Both the position numbers and the translations under genes were made by a program. The notes under the pieces are model-generated. The model did not search any database. It was not told where the DNA came from and saw only the letters and a program-made list of their open reading frames with translations. Shown here in pieces: positions 13,001 through 23,759 of a stretch of 64,000 nt of DNA. Source of the DNA: Lepiota brunneoincarnata (lineage: Eukaryota > Basidiomycota > Agaricomycetes > Agaricales > Agaricaceae); NCBI GenBank assembly GCA_023014365.1, contig JAEBUN010000003.1, positions 186,001 to 250,000 of the forward strand, read 5' to 3'. The stretch's first letter is position 1, and every line of letters begins with the position of its first letter.

Positions 13001-14692
13001 CTTGACGGACGACCAAGTGGTATATTATTGGGAAAGGTCGCCATACTTGGGTGCCACACCTGAGCAGAAGGGTGCTCCTCTGGCCCAGTCCAGTTGGTCG
13101 GTTCCCCAGGTCCCACGAGACCCCAGATAGGCTGCCCCCTACCACAACACACTTGACATCCGGGATTGAATCCGCAACGACATTCGCTGATGATGTCAAT
13201 AGGTTCTCTACGTTCCCCCTCTGCTCTTGGCACTCCCGTCAAGTATTGCGGATGTGGGGTGGGTGAAGGGACAGCGAACCCCCCAGGGAGCGAAGCAAGA
13301 AGTCTGTGAGCTTGGGGGAGCGTATGACTGTCGGAGTAATGAGGAAAAGCCGGCTCAAAGTTGGTTTGATTCGTTGGAACGCTTCCCCATTCAGAGAATG
13401 ATGCCTCCGGAGGAAGAAGTGGTCGAGGGAGATTGGAATCCAGCGCAGGCGGGTCTTGGGGCGGCGGTTCCACATCCGCCATGCTATTAATGTTTGTGGG
13501 GGTATCGGGAGCGATAGATAGATTCTTTTTGAAGCGCATGTTAGAATAGACGGAACCAGTCTTTCTTTTCTTATGTTCCACGTTCGTGGTTTGGAATTCA
13601 GAAGTGGAAGGAGCAGCGTGTTCCTTGGGACGAGGTATCACCACTTCCGACCTAGTTGGCTCCCGCTTCCGCTTAGGATTTTGGGTAGTTGCAATAGGCG
13701 CCGGGGAGGAATGTGAGGGACTGGGCCTATTAAACGCCCCAGGTTTCTCGGCGGAAGGCCGGCCTGTTGAGATCGATACCTCAGCAGAGTGTAATACAGC
13801 ATCTTTTGTCTCCTTGTTCCGTGATTCGATAGTGGTCGCAGGGTCGATGACTGGGGCCATAGGTTGTGTGCCTTCGATGCCACTCGAAATGTTCGCAACC
13901 GGCTCATACACATTTGGTGTTGCAGTAACGTCCGCTTCAGGGAGCGAATGTGAAGTTGCAAAGGCAAATTCACGGACGCTGGAAAAAGCATTGAGCGAGA
14001 CAATCTGCGCATGAGTGGTTCTGAGCATGTGCGTACAAGATGACATCCATGCAGAGCTCGTTATCAACCTCCGGCTTCTCCAATGTCACAAACTCATCTT
14101 CAAGAATCAGGATAGGCATGTCCGTCGATGCCCATGAGATGTTGTTCACACATCGTGGACCGGATATTTCAGCAAAGGTAGACAACAGTTCCTCTCGGTT
14201 CTAACGACACTCAACAAAGAAAAGGGGCAGCTCAATATAAGACACTTACACTTGACCATAATCTTGGCTGGACATCTGTCCGTTTCAAACTCTCTGGCGA
14301 TACAACTCGAGGGGAATCCGAGGATGGTGCGACTGACCATCTAACTTCTCCGGAACCAAGATCGGCTTGAATCGAAAATCATTTTTATAATAAGAAAATG
14401 TGAGTAGCGTTGAGCGGCTCACCCCCCCTGCGTTTCGTTGTCGGAATTCGTACTTTAACCGATCCTTGACTAACACTCGGCTTCTTCGGAGCATCCTTTA
14501 CAACTTTGACCCGTTTAACAGTTGAGGCCTCCCGGCTATCACGCGACAGAATGTGTTTCTTAATTTGAGGCGTCGTCTCATCAGCTGGCTATAATCAGAA
14601 GCCTATGAGAACCCGTTCGGTGTGAAATAAGTCGAGAGGGAACATGCCTCGCTTGTTGTTGGTTTCGAGTGCCCGTCCAGTGAAGGCGGCAT
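10082..14692 (-). CDS. Large fungal protein with Cys-rich motifs and possible AlkB-like C-terminal fold
   Basis: Proposed start MPPSLDGHSKP at 14692, continued through a possible GC-AG intron into a lysine-rich, NLS-like exon (STVKRVKVVKDAPKK). A region reading MPILILEDEFVTLEKPEVD follows, then a single open exon of about 2.8 kb. That exon is Pro/Ser-rich and disordered, with NPKRKRE and PRKRGRPPKKPKL (AT-hook-like, near 12300) and a Cys cluster CRCGFNPGCQVCCGRG (near 13150). A folded C-terminal half has a zinc-ribbon-like WYCGDCGKLN plus RHRRCESSFC (near 11210-11300), then YAIDLESLRDPQD, CVAIMCLGC and HGDILLLEGDEFE, ending SIRELSQPHC at 10082. HGDILLLEGD recalls the distal His strand of AlkB-type 2OG-Fe(II) dioxygenases, but no H-x-D pair is visible, so catalysis is doubtful. 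Nuclear location and chromatin contact are inferred. Exon order is well supported; the function is not. Confidence 0.6.
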
Positions 14693-14844
14693 AAGAGAGT
14701 CAAATTGTTATAGCAGGGCAGTCCTTCTGCAACAGAGAAGAGACAGGGTCGTACTGTGATGGATGACATGTGCGGGATAGCCTAAGCGCTGAAAGTCCCA
14801 CAACCACCCACCGGCCCCGCCGTTCCCCGGACCGGGTTCGGCTC

Positions 14845-15004
14845 TATATAATGGAAACAACCTTTGCCTTCACATTTTATCATTTACTCTAATATCGTTG
14901 TACAACAGACCAAGGGAATGTCTGTGGAAGGAATGATGAACGCAGATTCCACGTTCAACACGTATTTATCGCCCGTGGGAAGCGTTCCGGCTGTCCATCA
15001 CTAA
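14845..15004 (+). promoter_or_regulatory. TATA-like box and 28-codon upstream ORF before the first hydrolase gene
   Basis: TATATAAT lies at 14845-14852, 222 nt before the hydrolase ATG, followed by a pyrimidine-rich stretch. An ATG at 14918 opens a 28-codon frame ending in TAA at 15002-15004, about 70 nt before the main start. If transcription begins just below the TATA box, this uORF would sit in the leader and could dampen translation. It has no recognised protein similarity. Confidence 0.4.
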
Positions 15005-15073
15005 GCGTTCAACCCGAGCAGCGCTTCGTTCTTGTTGATTTTGCTCCTGCGGAACCACGATCGATACTCGCCC

Positions 15074-16105
15074 ATGTCGTGCCCGGATTGCACCACAGGC
15101 GTTAAATTGGCAGGTACTCCAAAGGGAGCCATCACCACAGATGGCTCCTATCTTGCACCGGCACCCGAAGGCTCCGACTCCAAGCGAGCAGTTGTCTTGC
15201 TAACTGACGCCTTCGGCCTGGGACTGGACAACCCCAAAATCATGGCTGATTATTTCGCTGAACAACTGCAATGCGATGTCTGGGTTCCAGACATCTTTAA
15301 TGGTATGTTCCTTGTGTCCATCCTACCCCTCCCCAACCCCTAACACTCAGGACGAATCCTTCTCCGTGCAGGCAAACCTCTTTTTCGAGAAGAACAGCTC
15401 AAGATGCCCGAGAGAGCAGGAGAAAAGATTGGTTTCTTCGGCTGGACAAAGTTCTATCTCACCATACTCTCAAACCTACCCAAACTCATTGCTAATCGTC
15501 CATCTGTTGCGGACAAACGGATAAGCCAGGTGCGACAGTCGTAACCGTTTGTGATTTGCTGCGCGAGCTGTAATTCCTTCCTAGTTCATCAACAAAATCA
15601 AGGCTGAGAAGCAATACGACAACGTGGGAGCTGTAGGTTACTGCTTTGGCGGTGCCGCTTGCGTTCGATTGGGAACCACTGATACCGTCGACACCGTCGT
15701 TGTCTGCCATCCCGGCATGTTTTCGCTGAAACTCATTGACAAATTGGTTATCCCTGTGGCTTGGGTCTGTGCTGAAGGTTCGTTTATAACTATGCCCCGC
15801 CATTGCCCCTGCGCTCAACCAAACCCTACAGATGACTTTACCTTCCCCACCCCCAAACGAAAGAAAGCCGAAGAAATACTTGCGAAACGAGCGAAGGAGG
15901 AGGGACGTGCTCTTGACTATGAATTTCAGGATTACAAAGGTGTTTAATTCCCCAAATACCAGTATTTGGTCCGATGCTCATGAAAGAATTCCAAGGCACT
16001 GTTCATGGCTTCGCCGCCCGTCCGAACACGGAACTTCCTGAAATTAAGGAGGCATTCGAAAAGTCTCTGCAGCAAACCGTGGCATGGCTCAAAAAGCACA
16101 CCTAA
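15074..16105 (+). CDS. Dienelactone hydrolase family protein, intact copy
   Basis: Cytosolic-type alpha/beta hydrolase of the dienelactone hydrolase family, which opens lactone rings in chloroaromatic or related degradation; the natural substrate here is unknown. The start MSCPDCTTGVK is the usual fungal N-terminus. Five exons join in frame (donors after ...PDIFNG, ...KRISQ, ...VCAED and ...DYKG). The nucleophile elbow GYCFGGAACVRLG carries the family's catalytic Cys (near 15640-15665), the acid lies around CAEDDFTFP (near 15770-15845), and the His sits in TVHGFAARP (near 15990-16020). It ends TVAWLKKHT at 16105. A second, degraded copy lies 1 kb downstream on the same strand, sharing intron positions and most residues. 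Confidence 0.92.
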
Positions 16106-17142
16106 GGCCTGATATCCAACTCTGTATAGATATCTTTCCTCTGGACTTTATATGTACTACCGTACCAGCGCCTTACATCCACCATCACTGGGGGGACATT
16201 CGCTTCATTTCTCCATTTCAATGCAACACTGTCGTTACTCGCACTCCATCGAGCCTGCTATCTGGGAGCCCGTCTGAATTACCTGCAACTACACCTCCAT
16301 CGTCCCTAATCACTTCTCGCATGTTGTGCCCTAGCGGAGGAATCACCCGAACCAATTCGCAAGCGAGCCCGTCGCCCATGACCATCTCTTAAGGGCTCTA
16401 CTTAAAACGCACGAGTCACAGAACTACATATAAATAACCCGATTTGCCAAGTGTATATACTGTCGTAGGTTGTTAGATCGGATGGGCGACAAGCTCGGAC
16501 GAACACTTCTATTTTGCTCTATACTGGCTCAATCGTCATAATTCTTGGTAGATATCTCCTCTTACTTGTTCTATATGTTTTCCAGGTATTTTGAAGCCAA
16601 GAAACATGGAAAACAGCAAAGTGGACGAATGCCATCACTTCTGTCACTCTATCAATGTCGGAGCTTGAAGGTTGCTGGTGAGAACGCAGTGACGTCCGAG
16701 CCCGTCGCCCACCCGACCCACCAACCTACGACAGTAAGGTACCGTCATTGTTGAGCTAGCAAGCTCATGTCGAGCTTTCCGCGACATATCCCGTTTAGGG
16801 ATTCTTTTGTTTGTACATTGTTTGTCGACACTGGGCATGTTTCCGCCCGTTTATGGATATTCGTCGGTAGTGTATATACCTACCAGCCTGCTGTTAGACA
16901 CCTCAGTACTCGCGTTACGAGCTACTGAGGTGAGTAGAGTCTTCTCATGTTTTTCCCACTATGATACTTATGCCTATGTTAGTCTTAGTTATTCTACAGG
17001 TATAGAATATATAGTACTCGCGTTACGAGCTACTGAGTCTTAGTTATTCTACAGTCATGTCATAGAACATGACTCGAAGATATATGACTTGAATACATAC
17101 ATAAGTAGCTGCTCTCCTGCTTTCCCGTCTTGAAGTGCTTCC
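16106..17142. other. Spacer between the tandem hydrolase genes
   Basis: No supported coding exon. AT-rich towards the downstream copy, it holds the hairpin and direct repeats at 16902-17054 described separately. Open frames at 16545-16754 and 16807-17043 have no recognisable content. Confidence 0.5.
16902..17054. repeat. Short hairpin element and direct repeats
   Basis: A near-perfect inverted repeat occupies 16902-16929: CTCAGTACTCG and CGAGCTACTGAG around CGTTA, with one unpaired base. The same 25-nt core recurs at 17013-17037. A 19-nt unit, agtcttagttattctacag, is present at 16981-16999 and again at 17036-17054, directly abutting the second hairpin. The block resembles a short non-autonomous repeat or a local slippage product. 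No transposase or target-site duplication was seen. Confidence 0.75.
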
Positions 17143-18142
17143 ATGTCGTGTCCAGACTGTTTCACGGGTGCCAATGAAGACGGTTCATACCTTGCACGCG
17201 CTCTCGAGGCTAAAGAGTCCATGAGGGCCATTGTCATTTTGACCGATGCGTTCGGCTTGGGCTTGGACAACCCAAAAATCATCGCCGACCACCTCTCCGA
17301 CCAACTGCAATGCGACGTTTGGGTTCCAGATATCTTCAATGGTAGTGCTCAAACCAACCTTTCCGCCGTGGCCATTGATCCATGATTGTTCTCCTGTTTG
17401 ATAAGGCAAACCTCTCATTCGTGAGGGCCAGCTCAAGCTTCCAGAGCGTGCTGGAGAAAAGATCGGCTTCCTCAAGTGGGCTAAGATGTTTCTCATCATG
17501 TTTGGCAGTCTACCCAATATTATCGCCAACCGCCCCTCTGTCGTCGACAAAAGGATTACAGATGTGAGAAAAACCATCAACTTGCATTTCATAAACATTT
17601 ATTCGTCCAAAAATCACTTCCAGTTCATCACCAGGATCAAGAGTGAGAACCAGCACTACAGGAAGATTGGCGTTGTGGGCTATTGCTTCGGGGGTGCTGC
17701 TTGCATCCGGCTTGGTGTAACGAATCTCGTGGACGCTCTAGCCGTCTGTCACCCAGCTGACTCCCCCTTGGAACTTCTAGACGGATTGCGGGCACCAGTG
17801 ACCTGGATCTGTGCCGAAGGTTTTTGTCTGATTTATTATCAGCATGGTTCTAACAGTGATTCATGTTCCCCTGGGTATTAGACGACTTCGCGTGGCCTGC
17901 AATTAAACGTAAGAAGACTGAGGAAGTACTCGCAGAACATATGGAAAGGGAGGTGATCGTGCTCTCGACTACGAGTTTCGCGATTATGAAGGTACGTGGC
18001 CTGTAATAGCTATTTCTCCTGAAGATCAACTACTCACACATTTATTCCAGGTACCACTCACGGCTTTGCTGCACGTCCCAATACCAATATTCCCGAGATC
18101 AAAGAAGCGTTTGAAAAGTCTTTGGAGCAAATCATAGACTAG
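17143..18142 (+). pseudogene. Second dienelactone hydrolase copy, frameshifted before the catalytic His
   Basis: Tandem paralogue of the gene at 15074. It starts MSCPDCFTGANEDG and keeps the same exon plan, with the nucleophile elbow GYCFGGAACIRLG (near 17680-17712) and the CAEDD acid region. In the exon starting at 17881 the frame reads KRKKTEEVLAEHMERE and then departs at GGGAGGTGATC (17948-17957). One missing base explains the change, since the next frame restores DRALDYEFRDYE and, after the intron, TTHGFAARP. As written, the protein reads through in the wrong frame and loses the catalytic His. Even in the restored frame the C-terminus stops early, at EQIID, lacking the WLKKHT tail. Either a decaying duplicate or a base-call error. 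Confidence 0.75.
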
Positions 18143-18239
18143 TTTAATAAGCATCTCTGAGCATCCTGTACCAGTATATATACTTTTTTCCTTCGGTACT
18201 TATTACGTGTCCTACACAATTTCAGCCAAAATCCTTGAC

Positions 18240-19045
18240 TCAACCACCAATGCGACCGAGGATAAAATCACGGGCAGTGTCTTGATACCGATTAAGATAG
18301 GTAAGGTGAACGACAGTCGAGAATCCACTCGCGCAAAAGGTGTCCCCGGCATCACAAAAACTCTGAATACGAGGCCGCAACGCCAAGCTATAATCCTGGT
18401 TTGAAGGACGGGGGAAGAGACCATCCCGGGTGGCCGTTCCCTCATCGAACGGCTTGCCCGCAACGTGACGGGGATCACCCATCTGAGCGATCGCGGTTAC
18501 TAACCCAAAACGTATCAGTTCTGATGCTATCAGTTTGGGGCAACGAGGAGAGTACTAACCTCTGTCCTGGGTTGATACTGGGATGGGATTGGTCGGTGCG
18601 CCCACAGCTATACTACCCCCTGCAACCGTGTCACCTAATAATATGGGCACCCTGATTCCATTCATTAGTCCGGTTTTGGACATGCTGGACGAGTGTTCCG
18701 TACCTGAGAATACCCAACCAGCACAATCTTCTGATTGGGACACCTAGTCGCCTGGTTCGTCAACAGAGTCTTGAGTGCAGCGGTGCCCTGCGCGGAACTG
18801 CTAGCATAGTTTGTCAACGCTGCAGGGTAGTCCACTGCATTCGTTGACACAGTCTGCGAGCTTGCATTTTGGACCGCCCTGACCAAACTGCCGATGATAC
18901 CAGCACCAGGAGGTTCGGTGGATGCACTGGCAGCAATGATATGCACCTGGGCGCAAGGCGAAAAGGGAGCAGGGGCGCTGTTCACGATAGTGGCGACGGC
19001 TACCACTGCAATGACAGAACTGAAAAGGGGCTTTCCAGGAAACAT
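18240..19045 (-). CDS. Secreted cutinase (CE5 family serine esterase)
   Basis: Extracellular esterase that cleaves cutin or acetylated polysaccharide ester bonds. The start MFPGKPLFSSVIAV at 19045 gives a clean signal peptide ending near NSAPA; an ATG at 19069 also exists in frame. A TATAAA 36 nt upstream of 19045 favours the downstream start. The N-terminal core CAQVHIIAASASTEPPGAG leads to the nucleophile elbow VLVGYSQ (near 18700-18740). Further exons give VAGGSIAVGAPTNPIPV, then MGDPRHVAGKPFDEG, and the acid and base motifs CDAGDTFC and STVVHLTYL near 18260-18350, completing the Ser-Asp-His triad with the paired cysteines of the family. The gene ends ARDFILGRIGG. It faces the hydrolase pseudogene tail-to-tail, 97 bp away. 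The exact exon boundary after GYSQ is uncertain. Confidence 0.85.
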
Positions 19046-19080
19046 TCCGAGTTGGATTGATGTGCCCAAGTAAGGGGCAC

Positions 19081-19086
19081 TTTATA
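19081..19086 (-). promoter_or_regulatory. TATA box of the cutinase gene
   Basis: The minus strand reads TATAAA here, about 36 nt before the preferred ATG. A transcript starting some 25-30 nt downstream would exclude the ATG at 19069 and use 19045. Confidence 0.55.
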
Positions 19087-19889
19087 TCTCTTGGGTTGTC
19101 ATTGTGAACTGTCCGTTAATATTAACCACTAGACTCGAGTCTCCACGGTCCGAGATACAACACGTAAATGACAGCATGGAGTGTCCCACAGCCGACGACT
19201 TAGTTGACCGTAGTGCAGGGCGGGAGCTGTTCACTTCGACAGCGTGAGTGAGCATAAAGGTTAGAGCCCAATTGCCTTTACGGCTGCGATTTCAACTTCC
19301 TGAAGCCATTCTCTGAAGGAGGGGTCAAACTAGGACGGGTGCCCAACGCACAATCAAGGTATGAGGCCAAGTGTGTTGGGCCATATGATGAGGTTGTCTA
19401 AATCCCTGGGAAAGGCGTACCCGGGTGCAGAGGTAGTGAGAGTGAGGCTTACAATGAGGGTGTTTTCGTGACATCGAGACCAGACCGTTCCTGAAGGCGA
19501 TGGGTCTTCAGGCAGCTGTCGGAGAGAGGTGGCTAGCTTCAGGGGGCTCAGCTTGACGAAACGGAACAGCCCAACCACCTTTGAACTGTAAAAAATAAGT
19601 CAAGGTCTTCTCATTCTCCCCTGCCTCTACTCGTCCTGGCTCTCCCAGCTTCTTCCTATTGCTCGTGCACCCCCCACCCCCCTCTTCCCGCTTCTTTTTT
19701 GATAAACGCTGTCTGGATGAAGGTGGGATGAGAGCATGGCGAGAGGTAGAAAAGGGTCGAGTTGGATTTGGAGCGCATTATTGCTTTTGAGTGCTTCGCA
19801 CTGTTTGGTGTGGGGTTGAATTCAGGTTTAAGTATAAGTCCCCAGACTAATAGTCAAGAGGTTCTTGTACGCGGAACCTTTGGAATATT
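19087..19889. other. Intergenic stretch, no supported gene
   Basis: A minus-strand frame ending FREWLQEVEIAAVKAIGL at about 19262 looks like a C-terminal exon, and another open frame lies at 19354-19578. Neither can be assembled into a recognisable gene. A C/T-rich tract occupies about 19600-19700. Confidence 0.4.
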
Positions 19890-20290
19890 CTGGCCCGAAC
19901 TCGGGGATCTTGAGAGAGACGTAAATCAATGAATGCAACGTCAGTGTACAAGGCAAGTTCACACGAACGACAGTATGATCTGTGATAATAGATTGGGGAT
20001 ATTGGGCAGGAACTCATCTTCCTCGTTTAGCGTTTTCTGGAGCTAATCGACCAAAGCATGAGCCATCTAGAGTACTTATCATGGCATAGCTATCACTCGG
20101 GACTCCAGTAACAAAAAAGGCTCAGGGCCAGCACTGTTGCCGAGATGCTTCCCTCGATGCGCAGAAATCACGGTACCCAGCGTCGAAAATATATTCCAAT
20201 AATTGGTTAAGCAATATGTTGTTAACCTTCTCAAAACAGCTTGGACTGTTACAGGGGTTTGCGGGGTTTGGTCTCTAGGTTGAGACGGAG
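19890..20290 (-). pseudogene. Partial duplicate of the 3' end of the membrane-protein gene at 24 kb
   Basis: Nucleotide blocks here recur in order at 23760-24200. Examples are tgacaatagattgggg-like sequence near 19985, the ctagag block near 20070, and gagatgcttccctcgat near 20142-20158, followed by gcagaaatcac. On the minus strand both copies keep the same short reading VISA-RGKHL-NS and a stop at the same place. Similarity fades beyond about 20290, so only the 3' part of the gene and its flank was copied, or the rest has decayed. No start codon or upstream exon is recognisable. Confidence 0.6.
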
Positions 20291-20479
20291 CGCAGATCAA
20301 AAACTCCCTGTTGGAGAAAGAATAGCGAGAAACCTCAGTCAGACTATTCCTATAGGGGATAAACCAAACGCTGGAAGTACAGTTTCATGAAGCAACAGAG
20401 TCACAACTAAGCGCGCAACAAATCCACATCTGTATTCTGCAGCCGAGGGATACATTCCGACACTACGCACCACGCCCCT

Positions 20480-20860
20480 CTAGGCGTTGAAGCGAAGAAC
20501 ATTCACAACAACACTGCTAGGGTCCGTACCGCTGGTGGGGGCACAGGCTCCAGTCGGAATGTAGATAGGGGGAACTGCAACTATGTCCCAGAGCGTTGCA
20601 ACTTCAAATGGAAGCGTTCCAGTCCAAACAAGACGTTGTGCTCCCATTTGGGCAATCAGATCCTTGCTGATGGCCCTGAATGCCCATGGTCTGCTCAGTC
20701 GTCGGCTTGTCAACACCTCTGACGAAGAAATCGCCCATGACAAAATAGCCCTCAGGCGCAATGCCACGCCAGGTGGAAAATCAGCTTCCTCTCGATGTCG
20801 ATGACCACAGGTTCCCAATCTAAGACTCTTGCGAGGGCGCCGTCACGGTTTGCCTTGACG
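20480..20860 (-). pseudogene. Vps62-like domain remnant
   Basis: Three consecutive pieces of a Vps62-type domain occur in three different minus-strand frames. They are ANRDGALARVLDWEPVVIDI (near 20790-20850), then TWRGIAPEGYFVMGDFFVRG with DKPTTEQ (near 20700-20785), then RAISKDLIAQMGAQRLVWTG running to VLRFNA at 20480. The middle piece carries the Trp-Arg, Gly-Tyr and Met-Gly-Asp pattern known from Vps62-related proteins. No intron with acceptable borders joins the pieces, so at least two frame changes have occurred. No signal peptide or upstream exon was found. Secreted fungal relatives exist, but their role is unclear. Confidence 0.6.
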
Positions 20861-22329
20861 ATGAGTCCTTGCTATTCCCAACGATCGTTATTGGAACGAT
20901 TCATCCGGAAAATCAATTTCACACCTGGTCTCTAACATTGTTACTAGTGGAGACGGGGCCGAGATAATACCAGCCATTTCTTCCGGCTGTTCGGCCGTTC
21001 GGGGGGGGGGGGGGAACAGGAGTTCTAAGCTTTCATTCAAAGAAAAAGTAGTCAAAGGGAAAAGCACATGGGGGAGGTCGGGTGCAAACAGTTTTGAGGT
21101 CGTCAAATACAGCAATTCGGTTTTGGAACCTGATAGTCCGAATCTCGATACCCCCACACGTCCTCGCAGAGATGAGTGACATGATGCTAGAATGAAGCAA
21201 AAAGGGAGTGAAACAAATGCCGTTGGCCTTCTGAGTTTCGAGTTGTGAATGTTGAGCGAGTACGGACGCGGGGGCTCCTTTATTACTCATTTTAGCGGTG
21301 CTTGAGGTTCCGGATGACGGCTGCTAGTTCCATCAATTCCAATAGGTGTGAGCTGCATAGGGGTTAGTTGTCCTTTAGCGTACATGGGCAGGAGACTGGG
21401 AGAATTGCCGGTTGAAGGCAAATTCGGGTTCGAATAAGACCTGGTGATAACACTGCCTCGAATGTTGCCTTCATCCGAGTGTCATTAAAATTCCGAGCTA
21501 CGGACAACCCACTGGGGTCGGCCAGTAACGGAACGTAGGCCGAGGCAATGGGAATTCATGTAAGGATCGATTATTTGAAGGTAAACTTGACTTCTGATAA
21601 CCGTTCGTGAGCTCCTGGCACCAACCCCAGGCTGCGCCCAGGCACAATTATCAGGCCTGGTCACCATATGGAGTTACTGAGGCCAAGTACCGACGGTATT
21701 TACTTGGAATGCGACTGGCCTACAATGAGCACAGGCTACAATCACGCCGAACGTAGCCCGTACTCCCTTCCGAGTTTGATCCACACCCTGACTGCCTTGC
21801 TGACTTCCTTGTTCGGAACCGAAGTCTTTCTCACTTTATTCGTTAATACCATCAGAGATGGTGGGAGAAGTATTACAATCACCGCGGTCATTGAAGCGGA
21901 AGAGAGAAAACGGGTGGTTTGGATGGATTATCGAAGAGTGTCCGAAACGCAGAAGTGCGAGAACTCGGAAGACTGAGAGCTTGGGGATCAAATCTGCCAA
22001 AATGCGAAGCTCTGCAGGTGCAAACCCTCGGTTTTACGCAAAGCAACCGAGCACTCGGAGAAGAGGCGCATCGAGGGTGATACAACAGGATGGCGAGGGC
22101 GGGGGACGGTTGGCATTACAGATCGGGCAAACAAAAGATTAATGTAGGGGTAGATTGGTAGCTATAGGCTCGGGAGACAGGTGGTTACATGGGTTCAAAT
22201 ATTCCTGCTCTTTCGCCTGAACTGAGTATGATCATTGCAAAGATGGCGACTTGAACATGTGCACATCGCTATCACTTCACGAAGCTCACAACATCGTCAC
22301 TACGGTTCAAGCTTCTGGCTGGCCGTGTA
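20861..22329. other. Intergenic stretch, no supported gene
   Basis: Contains a run of 14 G at about 21001-21014 and open frames at 21668-21976 (+) and 21858-22142 (+) without recognisable domains or splice partners. Confidence 0.4.
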
Positions 22330-22690
22330 GTATGGTGGGGGCTCTCCACTAAAATCCTGCGCAACTCGACATTCAAACAGCTTATCACACCAACCACTCT
22401 TTGCCCTCACCACTTCCCCAGGATCTCCCGTCTCGACAGGTCAAGGGCATCGTTATGGTAGGTAGCCTCATAATCCCAAGTTAGCTCCCATACACCCTTG
22501 ACATGTTGCAACACACCTTTTAAAAAGTGGTTACGGAAGAGCTCCGATCCCACTGGCCCAAACTTCATTGACATGAGCACGACGAAAAATACGCGCTGCT
22601 TTCAGTCCCGTCCATATGGGGGACCTGATACCTGTGATCAAGCATCCGCCGTCTCCTTCTCGAGTACAGTCGAAGTAGCGAACTGACTAA
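22330..22690 (-). pseudogene. Fungal HNH-endonuclease domain remnant with internal deletion
   Basis: The minus strand near 22550-22690 reads VRYFDCTREGDGGCLITG and then LKAARIFRRAHVNEVWASG. This is the front half of the fungal HNH module, with the Cys-x-x-x-Gly and the Ala-His pair. The frame stops within 30 nt. In the next frame, directly abutting, comes ELFRNHFLKGVLQHVKG with WDYEATY and ALDLSRREI (near 22430-22560), which resembles the conserved tail of the same families. The middle of the domain, where the Asn and second His normally lie, is missing. An out-of-frame internal deletion explains both facts. No complete gene can be built. Confidence 0.6.
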
Positions 22691-23759
22691 GAAAATAGAT
22701 ATTAGATGATTCTAGGAAAAGAGAACACATGATCAGGGGTGGTCGATCCTCACCTGGCCGAAGCAAGATGTATACTCCTGGGGGTTACCTTCGTGGAGTC
22801 GAGGGCGTCGGCGCTCTCCATGGCGATCTGGGTGGGTTTCGTCAAAATCGAAAACCGCCCATGGGGTCTTTGGCTTGGATGATGCTATTCAGTCATGAGT
22901 CATGTTGGCAAACGCGCTCTGAGAAACAACCGACTTGCTGGCATGTTGGTAGAAACCTCAGACCTCTGAGCTCGATATAGAGTTCGAGATTGCCCACCGT
23001 GCTCTGATATCACGTACACCTCGAGACATGGTTGTTTTTCAGTGGAGGAGTGCCGCAGCACGGGTTCTTCTTACGTTACCGCACCATCTAATCTCGAGCA
23101 ACCTGTAAATCCTTAGGATCGTGATTCATAAGAATACCCATCACGAGGCACGAACCCTTCCCCATTCCCAGCAGTCTCCTAGTTTATAAACAATGGAGAT
23201 ATAAACGAAAAATCGGTTGCGTTCAGATTCACTCAAGCTACTAGTATGTGGTTGAGATTCAATGTTCGCCGAATTTTTGACCGAGACATTAACATTGAAT
23301 GTCGTTGGAAAGCGTAGTCAGTGATAATATCGAACCGATACAGAGAAGGTACGCGTACCAGAAAACGGAAGGGGCAATACATAATCTAGGTTAGTTCGAA
23401 TTGCGAATGGGACACGAGCCCAAACACTCCAAACACCGTTTATTTAATTGAACATAGAGCTGAAATATTCCCATAAGTATTTTTCGGGACTGTTATAAGT
23501 CTCGTGGTTCAAGTAATCGGGCTCAACCCATGATAGCACGCAAGCATAAGGAGCTGGGGAGCCACAGCAGTACCTCGGACGATTCTGTCTCGGAAATAGG
23601 GTAACATTCCGTCGGGAAGCCGTACAGCTGTGCTAGGGGTGTTATATGTTGAAGGTCTTGATAACAACAATCCTGGAGTGATTACAAGCCTCCACAGTTA
23701 ATGCGGTCGTGTGCGCACTGCGGAGCCGCTTAAATATTCAGACCCGAGCCGGTATTCAT
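22691..23759. other. Intergenic stretch, no supported gene
   Basis: AT-rich around 23160-23480. The frame at 22729-22980 (+) is open but carries no recognisable domain. Parts of the 5' end of the HNH relic may be hidden here, but no exon could be supported. Confidence 0.4.

Noticed and set aside
13586..14014. 142-codon plus-strand frame
   Set aside because: Antisense shadow of the large minus-strand exon of the Cys-motif protein.
1..14692. Biosynthetic gene cluster around the P450
   Set aside because: The neighbours are an ER peptidase, an RCC2-like protein and a nuclear-type protein; no synthase, transporter or cluster regulator is present.
16902..17054. CRISPR-like array
   Set aside because: Only two copies of each unit, unequal spacing, in a fungal genome; explained as a local repeat.
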